From Paraburkholderia panacisoli (lineage in GTDB: Bacteria > Pseudomonadota > Gammaproteobacteria > Burkholderiales > Burkholderiaceae), in contig NZ_VTUZ01000010.1 in NCBI RefSeq assembly GCF_008369935.1, forward strand, positions 124,001 through 188,000: 64,000 bases of DNA, written 5' to 3'. The notes beneath the pieces were generated by a model that saw only the letters and a list, made by a program, of their open reading frames with translations, was not told the origin of the DNA and did no database searches. Shown one piece after another: positions 53,461 to 62,976 of the stretch (its first letter is position 1; every line of letters starts with the position of its first letter). The translations under genes and the position numbers were made by a program.

Positions 53461-54243
53461 ATGGCAACACCAGTTCTCTACAAACTCGCCGTCGACAACC
53501 TGCACAAGACGTTCGGTCAACACGAAGTGCTCAAGGGTGTATCGCTGCATGCACGCGCGGGCGACGTAACAAGCATCATCGGTTCAAGTGGATCGGGCAA
53601 AAGTACCTTTCTGCGCTGCGTCAACTTCCTCGAGCGCCCGACCTCCGGTTCCATCGCGGTCAATGGCGAATTGCTGCACACGGTCAGGGAAGCCTCGGGC
53701 GCTTTACGTGTTGCAAGTGAAAGACAGTTGCGCACCATTCGTACGCGGCTTGCCATGGTCTTCCAGCACTTTAATCTCTGGTCTCACATGACGGTGCTCG
53801 AGAACGTCGTAGAGGCGCCATCCAGCGTGCTCGGTGTGTCTCGCATCGAGGCGCGCGAGCGTGCACGCCACTACCTCGACAAGGTGGGTTTGGATGCCAG
53901 TCTGCACACGAGCTATCCGGCCCATCTTTCCGGGGGGCAGCAGCAACGGGTCGCGATTGCGAGGGCATTGGCGATGGAGCCTGATGTCTTGCTCTTCGAC
54001 GAACCTACCTCGGCGCTCGACCCGGAACTGGTCGGAGAAGTGCTGCGCGTGATGAAGGCGCTCGCCGAAGAGGGACGCACGATGGTGGTCGTCACGCACG
54101 AGATGGGGTTTGCGCGGGAGGTGTCGAATCGCGTGATGTTCCTCCATCAAGGCAAGGTTGAAGAAGAAGGCGACCCCGCACACGTACTTGTACGGCCCAC
54201 AAGCACGCGCCTTGCGCAGTTCCTGTCGGGCAATCTGAAGTAA
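53461..54243 (+). CDS. Amino acid ABC transporter ATP-binding protein (HisP-like)
   Basis: A 260-residue ATPase with Walker A 'GSSGSGKSTFLRCVNFLERP', the HisP-type 'MVFQHFNLWSHMTVLEN', signature 'LSGGQQQRVAIARAL' and Walker B 'LLFDEPTSALDPEL'. The start is the ATG at 53461, two bases after the stop of the previous gene; the longer frame from 53062 lies inside that gene. Confidence 0.94.
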   Translation: MATPVLYKLAVDNLHKTFGQHEVLKGVSLHARAGDVTSIIGSSGSGKSTFLRCVNFLERPTSGSIAVNGELLHTVREASGALRVASERQLRTIRTRLAMVFQHFNLWSHMTVLENVVEAPSSVLGVSRIEARERARHYLDKVGLDASLHTSYPAHLSGGQQQRVAIARALAMEPDVLLFDEPTSALDPELVGEVLRVMKALAEEGRTMVVVTHEMGFAREVSNRVMFLHQGKVEEEGDPAHVLVRPTSTRLAQFLSGNLK

Positions 54244-54339
54244 CCACGCATCATACGAGACGGTGACGAATGACCAGTTCGCGGGTAATTTTCCTAACTT
54301 AATATTATTTCGTAAACCTAAAGAAATAATGAAATGCAA

Positions 54340-55524
54340 ATGAAAAAGATCTTTTCCGCCGCAGTGATGTGCAGCCTCGCTTTACCTGCATTCGCACAGA
54401 GCAGTGTGACGTTGTATGGACTGGTTGATACAGGTATCGACTTCACGAACAACGCGGGTGGACACCAGGTCTATGAAATGACCAGTGGCTATGCGCAAGG
54501 GAGCCGGTGGGGCGTAAAAGGAACCGAAGATCTCGGTGGTGGCTTGAGTGCCGTATTCCAGTTGGAGAGCGGCTTCAATTCCAATAACGGGGCGCTTGCG
54601 CAGGGAGGGCGCATGTTTGGCCGGCAGGCGTTCGTCGGTCTGTCCAGCGAGCGCTTCGGGACCGTGACGCTCGGTCGCCAATACGATTCAGTGGTCGATT
54701 TCCTGGCACAGACCACGGCGAACGGAAACTGGGGCGGCTACATGTTTTCTCACCCTTACGACAACGACAACACGGACAATACGTTTCGCGTGAACAATAC
54801 GGTCAAGTACGCGAGCCCCACCTTTCGTGGTCTCGCGTTCGGTGGAACGTATAGCTTCAGTAACGATACCGGTTTTGCTAACAATCGGCAGATGAGCGTG
54901 GGCGCTCAATATACGTACGGCGACTGGCTTTTTGCGGCGTCTTACCTTAGTGCAGATAATCCGGCCACGACGTCCGGAGGCGCCATCGCCAGCGCAGGCG
55001 GGTCGTTGGGTGCCGATGGTAACTTCGTTTCTTCGAAGCTGCAGATATTCGGAGCCGGGATCAACTATACGGCGGGGGCAACGACGATCGGCTTTGCGTA
55101 TACGAACACGCGCATCGACCACCCGACAGCAAACGTCGCGTACCTGAGCGGCGCAGAGACGATCCAACCGGTCACCGGGCCGCTTGCCGGCGGGACGCTG
55201 ACGTCACTGAATTTCCAGAATTTCGAACTCAACGGCAAGTATCAATTCACGCCGGCCTTCTTTGTTGGTGGAGAGTACGTCTATACGATCGAACACTTCG
55301 ACGCAACGACAGGCAAAGCAACGCCGCGCATTCATACTGTCGGCCTGATGGCCGACTACAACCTGTCGAAGCGAACGGATATTTATCTGCAGGGCGTATA
55401 TCAACTGGTGGCGGGCGACCAGACCGGCTCATCGCTCGATCGCGCTTTCGTGCCCGGCGCACTGGACCTCTCGTCGACGTCGCGGCAGATTCTCGTCCGT
55501 GCCGCGCTCCGTCACGCTTTCTGA
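54340..55524 (+). CDS. Burkholderia-type outer-membrane porin
   Basis: A 394-residue porin with signal peptide (MKKIFSAAVMCSLALPAFA), the start 'QSSVTLYGLVDTGIDF', conserved 'SGYAQGSRWGVKGTEDLGGG' and 'HPYDNDNTDNTFRVNNTVKY', and the C-terminal Phe ('ALRHAF'). It lies 96 bases after the ATPase gene and may widen the outer membrane for the operon's substrate. Very close to the 32641-33792 porin. The first codon is taken at 54340; an ATG at 54334 is possible. Confidence 0.93.
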   Translation: MKKIFSAAVMCSLALPAFAQSSVTLYGLVDTGIDFTNNAGGHQVYEMTSGYAQGSRWGVKGTEDLGGGLSAVFQLESGFNSNNGALAQGGRMFGRQAFVGLSSERFGTVTLGRQYDSVVDFLAQTTANGNWGGYMFSHPYDNDNTDNTFRVNNTVKYASPTFRGLAFGGTYSFSNDTGFANNRQMSVGAQYTYGDWLFAASYLSADNPATTSGGAIASAGGSLGADGNFVSSKLQIFGAGINYTAGATTIGFAYTNTRIDHPTANVAYLSGAETIQPVTGPLAGGTLTSLNFQNFELNGKYQFTPAFFVGGEYVYTIEHFDATTGKATPRIHTVGLMADYNLSKRTDIYLQGVYQLVAGDQTGSSLDRAFVPGALDLSSTSRQILVRAALRHAF

Positions 55525-55546
55525 AAACGCCGAGCTTACCTGCAGT

Positions 55547-55577
55547 ACTACACCAACGGCGGCAGGCTTCCGTTGTA
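55547..55577 (+). terminator. Hairpin after the porin gene
   Basis: CTAC and AACGG pair with CCGTT and GTAG (arms interrupted by a 3-base bulge), 22 bases after the stop. Weak T-tract; probably ends the operon. Confidence 0.45.
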
Positions 55578-55898
55578 GAGGCACGGCAAGGAGGTGTTGA
55601 TTCGACGCGGCAGTACGCGTCGATCGATGTTGGCACCGGTGGCTTGCATATGCCGGCCGAAGCGCAACCGATTTCCGGAAGGAGTCGGCCGATTGCCTGA
55701 TCGTGACAAACGATCTGCGCAGGCCGTCCATCTGCATCAGATGCGCGGCCGCGAAATGACTCGTGTGGGACACGACGGACGTACGACCGTCTCAACACGA
55801 AGGACGTCGAGTGTCGCCTCCTGGCCGACTGTCAACCTCACGCATCAATAGTCGCATCCTTTGATGCATGCCCGGCCGATAAGCCAGAACACGTCAGT
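55578..55898. other. 321-bp gap between convergent genes
   Basis: No gene, RNA or repeat was recognised; open frames here have no family pattern. Confidence 0.5.
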
Positions 55899-56690
55899 TT
55901 AAACAGTTCGCAACATCCCACCGTCGACGAAATAGGTCGATCCAACGCTGTAGCTCGCACGCTCCGAGCAGAGAAACACGATGAAATCCGCCAGTTCCGC
56001 TGGCGTCGCGAAACGCCGGATCGGCGCGAACTCATCAGCCACTCCTTGCAGATGCCCTTCCCAATCGCCGCCCACATCCTGCGTAAGCTCTTTCGCGGTC
56101 TTCACCCAGTCGGGCGTTAGAACGAGGCCCGGGTTAATCGTGTTCACGCGGATATTGTCTTTGACCACTTCGTTTGCGAGATTTTTTGAAAACATCATCA
56201 GCGCGGCTTTGGTCACGTTGTAGATCGGCTCGTAACCGAGCGGCTGCACCGCGCAGATCGATGCGTTATGCAGGATCGCTCCGCCGCCTCGCCGCTTCAT
56301 CGACGGCACGAGGCCGCGTGCGAGCCGCACCGCCGCCATCACATGCAGATCCCAGTACGCCTGCCACTTCTCGTCGGGCGCTTCCATGATCGTCTCGTTA
56401 CTGCCGGTGCCTGCGTTGTTGAACAAGATGTCGGCGCCGTTGAACTGCTGGTTCGCCGCGTCGACCAGAGCGTCGACGCCCTCCATCGTCGCCACATCGC
56501 ACGCCACCGGCACGGCACGCACGCCATGGCGCACCGCGATGTCCGCCGCGACCTGTTCCAGCCGTTCGCGTTGCCGCGCGGCCAGCACGAGATTCACGCC
56601 TTCGGCAGCGAACCCTTCCGCGACCGCCAGTCCAATTCCGACGCTTGCGCCCGTCAGCACCGCAACTTTCCCACGCAGTTTCAAATCCAT
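55899..56690 (-). CDS. Short-chain dehydrogenase/reductase
   Basis: A 263-residue classical SDR with a full active site: TGASVGIG nucleotide loop (residues 13-20), 'NNAGTGS' and Ser, and the catalytic Tyr-x-x-x-Lys in 'YEPIYNVTKAALMMF'. It should oxidise or reduce an alcohol/ketone with NAD(P). ATG at 56690 with GGAGACG upstream; the frame to 56717 adds unlikely residues. Upstream on the same strand (150 bases) is an MmgE/PrpD gene, so both may be in one transcript. Confidence 0.92.
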   Translation of the reverse strand: MDLKLRGKVAVLTGASVGIGLAVAEGFAAEGVNLVLAARQRERLEQVAADIAVRHGVRAVPVACDVATMEGVDALVDAANQQFNGADILFNNAGTGSNETIMEAPDEKWQAYWDLHVMAAVRLARGLVPSMKRRGGGAILHNASICAVQPLGYEPIYNVTKAALMMFSKNLANEVVKDNIRVNTINPGLVLTPDWVKTAKELTQDVGGDWEGHLQGVADEFAPIRRFATPAELADFIVFLCSERASYSVGSTYFVDGGMLRTV

Positions 56691-56839
56691 TGTTCGTCTC
56701 CGTTCCATGTTGTGCATCGTCCTGACTGTACCGATCGACGATCAAGTCATAGATGCACTGGGTCTCCACCCGGTCATTGGGCTGGACGAAAGGGCTGCCG
56801 TGGGTCGCGATCTCCCAGATGCTTCTCTTCGAGAACCTG

Positions 56840-58261
56840 TTAACCTGGCAGCACGAACCTCTTTAAGATGCGGGTCAGCTCGCTGAAATCCGGTTTTGTC
56901 TCAAGACGCAGAATGAAGTCGAGGATCGCATCGTCGGTGCTCTCGTCTACAACGCCAGCGACGATGCTGCGGTGCTTGGCGATCACCTCGTCCAGGCTCA
57001 ACGGATTCCGCGGATCGCCCTTGGCATACTGGGTGGCAGCTGCGAGCGTGCGACCGTCGGCAAGGGTGACCTCGACACGTGCAGGCCACGCCTGCGGATA
57101 TTGTGCGTCCAGCGCCGGATCGACGTGGCACGTTACCTTATCCATCAGGCGCTGGATCTCCGGGCTGGTGAATTCTGCCGGCGTGAAATCCACGAAAGAG
57201 ACGCGTTTCTTGACAAGGCCGAGGGCGACGTTGAAGGGCACGCTGAACTGCGCGTCAATCATCAGCCTCGGGCGGCGCTTCTGCTCGATTGGCTCGCATA
57301 CCAGCGGCATTGCCGCCTGCACCGTATAAACGACGATACTTTCGATTGCTTCAAGAGGAACGTCCGCGCGCACGGCAAGCTGCAGCACGGAATCGTTGAT
57401 CGACTGGATATAGTAGTTGCAGGGATGGTACTTCATCGCCGTCTGCGCGATGGCAAGCATCTCGCCTTCGCCCACCGATAGCGCCTGCGGCAACGGATCG
57501 CCGGAATAAGCATGTAAGTAACCAAACTTGCCTTCGATGGCAGTAGGCGGCGCCGTGATCCCGTGCTGCGCCAGTTCCGCGGCGATCATGCCGGCATGCG
57601 AGGCCCAGCCGCCGTGAAAGCGCTTCGTCCAGGCTCCATCGGTGACGAATTCGAGCAACCCTGCCGCCTGGCTACATGCAACCCCGAGCGCATTGGTAAC
57701 CTGCGCTGCATCCAGCCCGAGGAGCGTGGCAGAGGTGGCGGCGGCGCCCAGCGCGCCGGTGGTGCCGGTAGGATGGAAGCCGCGCGCGTTAGTCACTGCT
57801 GGCTGAAGAGCGGCGGCGACACGACAGGAAACCTCGAACCCAGCAACGACGGCAGCGATGAAGCGTTTTCCGCTGGCGCCCCGCTCTTCCGCCAACGCCA
57901 GTGCGGGGGAAAAGACGAAGGACTCGTTATGGATTGAGCCGGGCAGGAACGTGTCATCCAGTTCCATGCTGTGCGCGGCCATTCCGTTTGCCAGCGCGGC
58001 CCAGGCCGCATGCACCGGGTCGGGCCGGCCGAGCAGCGTTGCCCCACCCGGGATCGGCCGTGCGGCAGCCAACATGCGCACTGGCCGGCTGGAATCCAAA
58101 TTGGAACCGCGCAGCGCGATGGCGATGTAGTCGATAAAGAAATGCTTGGCGCGCTCGACCACGAGGGGTGGCAGCGCCTCATATTCGAGGCCGGTGCAGA
58201 AGCGGGCGAATGACTGCGCCACGGTTGACTGCACGCCGGGGTGGTGCGTTGGCGTCGCCAT
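56840..58261 (-). CDS. MmgE/PrpD family protein
   Basis: A 473-residue protein of the MmgE/PrpD fold (2-methylcitrate dehydratase, cis-aconitate decarboxylase and iminodisuccinate epimerase relatives). The family features 'NGMAAHSMELDDTF' near residue 95 and 'GFHPTGTTGALGAAATSATLLG' are clear. No prpB/prpC genes are nearby, so propionate metabolism is not implied; the reaction is unknown. The ATG at 58261 is preferred because GGGAGG lies 9 bases upstream. Confidence 0.9.
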   Translation of the reverse strand: MATPTHHPGVQSTVAQSFARFCTGLEYEALPPLVVERAKHFFIDYIAIALRGSNLDSSRPVRMLAAARPIPGGATLLGRPDPVHAAWAALANGMAAHSMELDDTFLPGSIHNESFVFSPALALAEERGASGKRFIAAVVAGFEVSCRVAAALQPAVTNARGFHPTGTTGALGAAATSATLLGLDAAQVTNALGVACSQAAGLLEFVTDGAWTKRFHGGWASHAGMIAAELAQHGITAPPTAIEGKFGYLHAYSGDPLPQALSVGEGEMLAIAQTAMKYHPCNYYIQSINDSVLQLAVRADVPLEAIESIVVYTVQAAMPLVCEPIEQKRRPRLMIDAQFSVPFNVALGLVKKRVSFVDFTPAEFTSPEIQRLMDKVTCHVDPALDAQYPQAWPARVEVTLADGRTLAAATQYAKGDPRNPLSLDEVIAKHRSIVAGVVDESTDDAILDFILRLETKPDFSELTRILKRFVLPG

Positions 58262-58461
58262 CAAGTATTACCTCCCAGTTCCGCTTTTCGCGGGCTATTC
58301 GGGACATAGTAATGAGTCGCTGCTGCATTATACCTGGTGCGTCATCGGGGTTCGGGTTGCCGCCGAGCTTCGGGCGACGTGGCGGATGGAGACTTCCAGC
58401 TTCCCGATGGCGAGGCAGTCGACTTCGTACGCGCTCATCGTGTGCCTCATCCGACGGCCTG

Positions 58462-60126
58462 CTACACCTCGCTGCGTTTGAGCAGATAGTCGAGCCCCCC
58501 CACGCGATACCAGCGATAGCCATAGGGCTCGAGCACCACCGTATGCCGTCCGGTTGCATCGGCTTGACTGTGTTCATCGGCGAGCAGGTTGACGAGCCGC
58601 GCGTCGCCTGGATCGCCTGTCCCGGTTTTGAAACTGACCGTGCACGCGGCCGCGCTGAAGTTATGCAGACACACCACCGAGTTATTGCGCCAGTCGTAGC
58701 GCAAGCCGAGCACGTCCTTGCGCGCTATCCGCAGGATCGAGAAATCGCCCCAGCTGATCTCCGGCACTTCGCGGCGCATGCGGATCAGGCGTTCCATCCA
58801 GTTCAGCAGCGAATCTGGATCGCGGCGCTGGCTCGCGACATTCACGCGTTCAAAACCGTATGGGCCGCCTGAAATGACCCGTGCGACCGGCTTTGGATGC
58901 TTCGTGAAACCGCCGTGCGGCTCGGTCGACCACTGCATCGGCGTGCGCGCGCATTCGCGCTCCGGCAGGCGCAGATCGTCACCCATGCCGATCTCGTCGC
59001 CGTAACGAAGGACCGGCGTTCCCGGCGACGTGAGCATCACGCTATACGCGAGTTCGAGGCGACGCCGGTCGCCGTCGAGCATCGGCGCGAGCCTTCGGCG
59101 AATGCCACGCTCGTAGAGTTGCATGTCAGGCGCCGGGCCGAATGCGGCGAACACGGTCTCGCGCTGCTCCGGCGTGAGACGTCCCAGGTCGAGTTCGTCG
59201 TGATTGCGCAGGAACACGCCCCATTGCGCTGTCGCCGGGCGCTGCTTCGTTACGCGAAGCGCCTTCCTGAGCGGTGCAGTGTCGGCGCTCGCCATCGTGT
59301 AGAACGTGGCCTGATTGACCTGAAAGTTGAACATCATCTGCAGACGCTCGCCCTCGTCGCCGAAATACTGCATGTCGGTGTCGGGCAGCACGTTTGCTTC
59401 GGCGAGGATGATCGCATCGCCCTTACGCCATTGCAGGAACTCGCGGAACGTCCGCAACATGTCGTACTGCTCGACGGGCTGCCGCACCTGCGGGCCTTTT
59501 GTCGCGATCACGAAGGGCACGGCGTCCATACGAAAGCCTGATACCCCGAGCTGGATCCAGAAGCCCATGATCTTCAGCAGTTCCGCCTGAACGTGCGGGT
59601 TCGCCGTGTTCAGGTCGGGCTGGAAGTCGTAGAAGCGGTGGAAATACCAGAGGCCCGCTTCCTTGTCGTAAGTCCACGTGGATTTCTGCACGCCGGGGAA
59701 CACAATGCCGGCTGTCGCGTTCGCGGGCTTCTTCTTTGACCACACGTACCAGTCGCGGTACTTCGACTCCGGGTCGCGGCGCGCGCTCTGAAACCACGCG
59801 TGCTGATCGGAAGTGTGGTTCACCACCAGATCGATCATCACCCGCAGGCCGCGTTGGCGGCATGCGTGCGTGAACTCGGCAAAGTCGCCGAGGGTGCCAT
59901 AGCGGGGATCGACGTTGTAGTAGTCGGAAATGTCGTAGCCGTTGTCGCGGCACGGCGAAGGCTGAAACGGCATCAGCCAGAGCGTCGTGATGCCGAGGCC
60001 CTGCAGGTAATCGAGCCGGCGCATCAAGCCCTGAAAATCGCCGACGCCGTCGCCATTCGCATCCATGTAGGTGCCCACCGACAGACAGTAGACGATCGCG
60101 TTTTTGTACCAGAGGTCGTTTAGCAT
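58462..60126 (-). CDS. GH13 trehalose synthase-like alpha-amylase family protein
   Basis: A 554-residue GH13 enzyme of the trehalose-synthase branch. Regions I-IV are present: 'VMIDLVVNHTSDQHAWF', nucleophile Asp in 'GFRMDAVPF', acid/base Glu in 'ILAEANV', and the third Asp in 'FLRNHDEL'. TreS interconverts maltose and trehalose. There is no fused or adjacent maltokinase or glycogen gene, so the true activity (isomerase versus hydrolase) is open. Start at the ATG 60126 that begins the family's 'LWYKNAIVYCL' strand; the longer frame to 60183 is not supported. Confidence 0.85.
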   Translation of the reverse strand: MLNDLWYKNAIVYCLSVGTYMDANGDGVGDFQGLMRRLDYLQGLGITTLWLMPFQPSPCRDNGYDISDYYNVDPRYGTLGDFAEFTHACRQRGLRVMIDLVVNHTSDQHAWFQSARRDPESKYRDWYVWSKKKPANATAGIVFPGVQKSTWTYDKEAGLWYFHRFYDFQPDLNTANPHVQAELLKIMGFWIQLGVSGFRMDAVPFVIATKGPQVRQPVEQYDMLRTFREFLQWRKGDAIILAEANVLPDTDMQYFGDEGERLQMMFNFQVNQATFYTMASADTAPLRKALRVTKQRPATAQWGVFLRNHDELDLGRLTPEQRETVFAAFGPAPDMQLYERGIRRRLAPMLDGDRRRLELAYSVMLTSPGTPVLRYGDEIGMGDDLRLPERECARTPMQWSTEPHGGFTKHPKPVARVISGGPYGFERVNVASQRRDPDSLLNWMERLIRMRREVPEISWGDFSILRIARKDVLGLRYDWRNNSVVCLHNFSAAACTVSFKTGTGDPGDARLVNLLADEHSQADATGRHTVVLEPYGYRWYRVGGLDYLLKRSEV

Positions 60127-60237
60127 ACGCAATGAATGTCGTGGACTGGTTCGATGCTCCGCCCGGAGAGACGATGACAGCACGCCGCTGGTGCCAGCAA
60201 GGCGTGATCTATCCAGTGTACCCGCGGTTGTCGCCGC

Positions 60238-61158
60238 TCAGGCGGCCGCGCGCGGGCGCTCCACCTCGGCCGTCGGCGCGGTAACGTGCTCGGCGAGCAG
60301 CCGGAAGTCGAAGTCGATGGAGGCGAACGGCCGGGTCAGTGCCTTGCGCGCCAACTCCGCAGGTTCCGCGATGCGCTCGATCGCCGGCACGAGGCCCTCG
60401 CGGCTCGCGAAGGCGAAGTCTTCCCACAGGTATGCGTCGCCGTCGATGTTGATCTGCGTCGTCAACTTGCGGTGGCCGCCCGCCGATACGAAGAAGTGGA
60501 TGTGCGCCGGGCGATTGCCGTGACGTCCGAGCAGATCGAGCAGGCGCTGCGTGCTGCCGTTCGGCGGGCAGGCGTAGCCCATCGGCACGATGCTGCGGAA
60601 CTGGTAGCGGCCGTTGGCATCGGTGATGATCGTGCGCCGCAGGTTGAACGGGGACTGGCTCTTGTCGAAGTACGAGTAGCTGCCCATCAGGTTCGCGTGC
60701 CACACCTCGACCCTCGCGTTTGGCAGCGGGCGTCCATCCGCACCGTAGACCGTGCCCTGCATGAACAGCACTTCGCCCTTGTCGGCTTCGCTGCCGTCGT
60801 CGAGACGGGCAAAACCCTCGCTCTCCGGCGCGCCCGCCACGTAGAGCGGGCCTTCGATCGTGCGCGGCGTGCCGCCCGTCAGGCCAAGTTTCGCTTCGGC
60901 TTCGTCGGTGCGGATGTCAAGGAAGCGCTCGAGGCCGATGCCCGGCGCGATCAGGCCCAACTCATGGCTGGCGCCGGCCCGGGCCAGGTATTCGAGCCCG
61001 GTCCAGACTTCGGAGGGCTGCAGGTCCAGGTCCTCGATGGCCTTGAACAGGTCGCTCACGAGGCGCAGGACCGCCTGTTGAACCCGCGGATTGGCCGGCG
61101 CGGTGGCCGCGTCGACGATGAAGCCTTTGACCAGGGCATCGATTTCTGCGTGAGTCAT
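60238..61158 (-). CDS. catA: Catechol 1,2-dioxygenase
   Basis: A 306-residue intradiol dioxygenase that cleaves catechol to cis,cis-muconate. The Fe(III) ligands can be read from alignment with Acinetobacter CatA: Tyr161 (GSYSYFD), Tyr195 (PMGYACPP), His219 and His221 (RPAHIHFFV). The N-terminal helical dimerisation region is complete. ATG at 61158 with AAGGAGAGA upstream; the frame to 61227 is not needed. Divergent from antABC, which makes its substrate. The catB and catC genes of the next steps are not in the window. Confidence 0.95.
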   Translation of the reverse strand: MTHAEIDALVKGFIVDAATAPANPRVQQAVLRLVSDLFKAIEDLDLQPSEVWTGLEYLARAGASHELGLIAPGIGLERFLDIRTDEAEAKLGLTGGTPRTIEGPLYVAGAPESEGFARLDDGSEADKGEVLFMQGTVYGADGRPLPNARVEVWHANLMGSYSYFDKSQSPFNLRRTIITDANGRYQFRSIVPMGYACPPNGSTQRLLDLLGRHGNRPAHIHFFVSAGGHRKLTTQINIDGDAYLWEDFAFASREGLVPAIERIAEPAELARKALTRPFASIDFDFRLLAEHVTAPTAEVERPRAAA

Positions 61159-61251
61159 GTCTCTCTCCTTCGGTATGGGAATGAAATGGGTTGCCGCGCC
61201 GCCGGCGATCGGTGATCGGTCGTGCAAGACAGGGATTGATGCGCGACGAGA

Positions 61252-61532
61252 GGATTGAATACCGGATCGGAGGCCGGGGCTATCCGGCTACTCGACAGTC
61301 ACTATCCGTTTTTTCGGACGCACGAACTCCAACGCGCGCACAGGTTTGCCGCCGCGTGCGTCGCTTTCCCATGCAGGAGGGGGCCACGCAGGCGTCATCC
61401 TCCGCCTACGTTTCGCCTCACCGGCGGCACGGGCGCGGCAGCGGGAAAGGCATGCCATCCCGGACCCAAAAAAAGCGGATAGCGAACGTCCAGTAGGCGG
61501 ATAGCCCCGGCCTCCGATCAGGTATTCAATCC
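61252..61532. repeat. 281-bp element with 63-bp imperfect terminal inverted repeats
   Basis: Left arm 61252-61314 and right arm 61470-61532 match in inverted orientation at 56 of 63 positions, starting GGATTGAATACC on each side. The 155-bp interior has no coding capacity seen. No target-site duplication is visible. It fills most of the 426-bp gap between the catA and antA starts, so it may be a MITE-like insertion or a large regulatory palindrome. Confidence 0.75.
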
Positions 61533-61584
61533 CCCTTGCCAGCAATCAATTGCAACGCCGTGAAACGGCAGGAGGAGACATACC

Positions 61585-62973
61585 GTGAGCAATAGCAGAA
61601 ACCCGTCACAGTGGCAGGAATTCGTCGGCGGCTGCCTGGATTTCCGCCCCGCGGAAGGCGTGTACCGGATCGCACGAGAGATGTACACCGAGCCGGAACT
61701 GTTCGAGCTCGAGATGGAACTCATCTTCGAGAAGAACTGGATCTACGCGTGCCACGAGAGCGAGATCCCGAAGCCGCACGATTTCATGACGATGCGCGCG
61801 GGCCGTCAACCGTTGATCATCTCGCGCGACGGCAACGGCCAGCTGAACGCAATGATCAATGCGTGCCAGCACCGCGGCGCCACGCTCACGCGCATGAGCA
61901 AGGGCAATCAATCGACGTTCACCTGTCCGTTCCATGCATGGTGCTACAAGAGTGACGGGCGGCTCGTCAAGGTCAAGGCCCCGGGTGAGTATTGCGAGGA
62001 CTTCGACAAGTCCACGCGCGGCCTGAAGAAAGCCCGTATCGCAAGCTACAAGGGCTTCGTGTTCGTGAGCCTCGACGTCGACGGCACCGATACGCTGGAG
62101 GAGTACCTGGGCGACGCGCGCATCTTCTTCGACATGATGGTCGCGCAGTCGCCGACCGGCGAGCTGGAAGTGCTGCCGGGCAAGTCCGCCTATACCTACG
62201 ACGGCAACTGGAAGCTGCAGAACGAGAACGGTCTCGACGGCTATCACGTGAGCACCGTGCACTACAACTACGTGGCCACGGTCAAGCATCGCCAGGAAGC
62301 CAACGCGCAAGAGGGCGAGGCCGCCAGCGGCACGCTCGACTACAGCAAGCTCGGTGCCGGCGATGCCGAGACCGACGACGGCTGGTTCTCGTTCAGGAAC
62401 GGCCATAGCGTGCTCTTCAGCGACATGCCGAATCCGGCCGTGCGTCCCGGCTACGCGAGCGTGATGCCGCGCCTCATCGAGGCGCACGGCCAGCAGAAGG
62501 CCGAGTGGATGATGCACCGCCTGCGCAATCTCAACATCTATCCGAGCCTGTTCTTCATGGACCAGATCAGCTCGCAGCTGCGCATCGTGCGCCCGGTGGC
62601 CTGGAACAAGACCGAAGTCATCAGCCAGTGCATCGGCGTGAAAGGCGAGTCCGATCAGGATCGCGAGAGCCGCATCCGCCAGTTCGAGGACTTCTTCAAC
62701 GTGTCGGGCATGGGCACGCCGGACGATCTCGTCGAGTTCCGCGAGCAGCAGCGCGGCTTCCAGGCGCGGCTCGAGCGCTGGAACGACATCTCGCGTGGCC
62801 ATCACAAATGGGTCGAGGCAGACACGGCGAACACGCGGCTCCTCGGCATCGAGCCCGTGCTGAGCGGCACCGAGCTCACGCACGAAGGCCTGTATGTCAA
62901 TCAGCACGGCGCGTGGCGCGAGTTCCTGCTCAAGGGTCTCGCCAGGCAGTCGAACGAAACGAACGAGGGTTGA
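61585..62973 (+). CDS. antA: Anthranilate 1,2-dioxygenase large subunit
   Basis: A 462-residue ring-hydroxylating oxygenase alpha subunit. The Rieske cluster ligands are Cys94, His96, Cys114 and His117; the catalytic iron site is Asp218-His221-His226 in 'NGLDGYHVSTVHYNYV'. Long segments agree better with AntA than with BenA (for example 'ELFELEMELIFEKNWIY'). It converts anthranilate to catechol, releasing ammonia and CO2. The start is a GTG at 61585 behind GGAGGAG (61571-61577). First gene of antABC. Confidence 0.92.
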   Translation: MSNSRNPSQWQEFVGGCLDFRPAEGVYRIAREMYTEPELFELEMELIFEKNWIYACHESEIPKPHDFMTMRAGRQPLIISRDGNGQLNAMINACQHRGATLTRMSKGNQSTFTCPFHAWCYKSDGRLVKVKAPGEYCEDFDKSTRGLKKARIASYKGFVFVSLDVDGTDTLEEYLGDARIFFDMMVAQSPTGELEVLPGKSAYTYDGNWKLQNENGLDGYHVSTVHYNYVATVKHRQEANAQEGEAASGTLDYSKLGAGDAETDDGWFSFRNGHSVLFSDMPNPAVRPGYASVMPRLIEAHGQQKAEWMMHRLRNLNIYPSLFFMDQISSQLRIVRPVAWNKTEVISQCIGVKGESDQDRESRIRQFEDFFNVSGMGTPDDLVEFREQQRGFQARLERWNDISRGHHKWVEADTANTRLLGIEPVLSGTELTHEGLYVNQHGAWREFLLKGLARQSNETNEG

Positions 62974-62976
62974 GCC

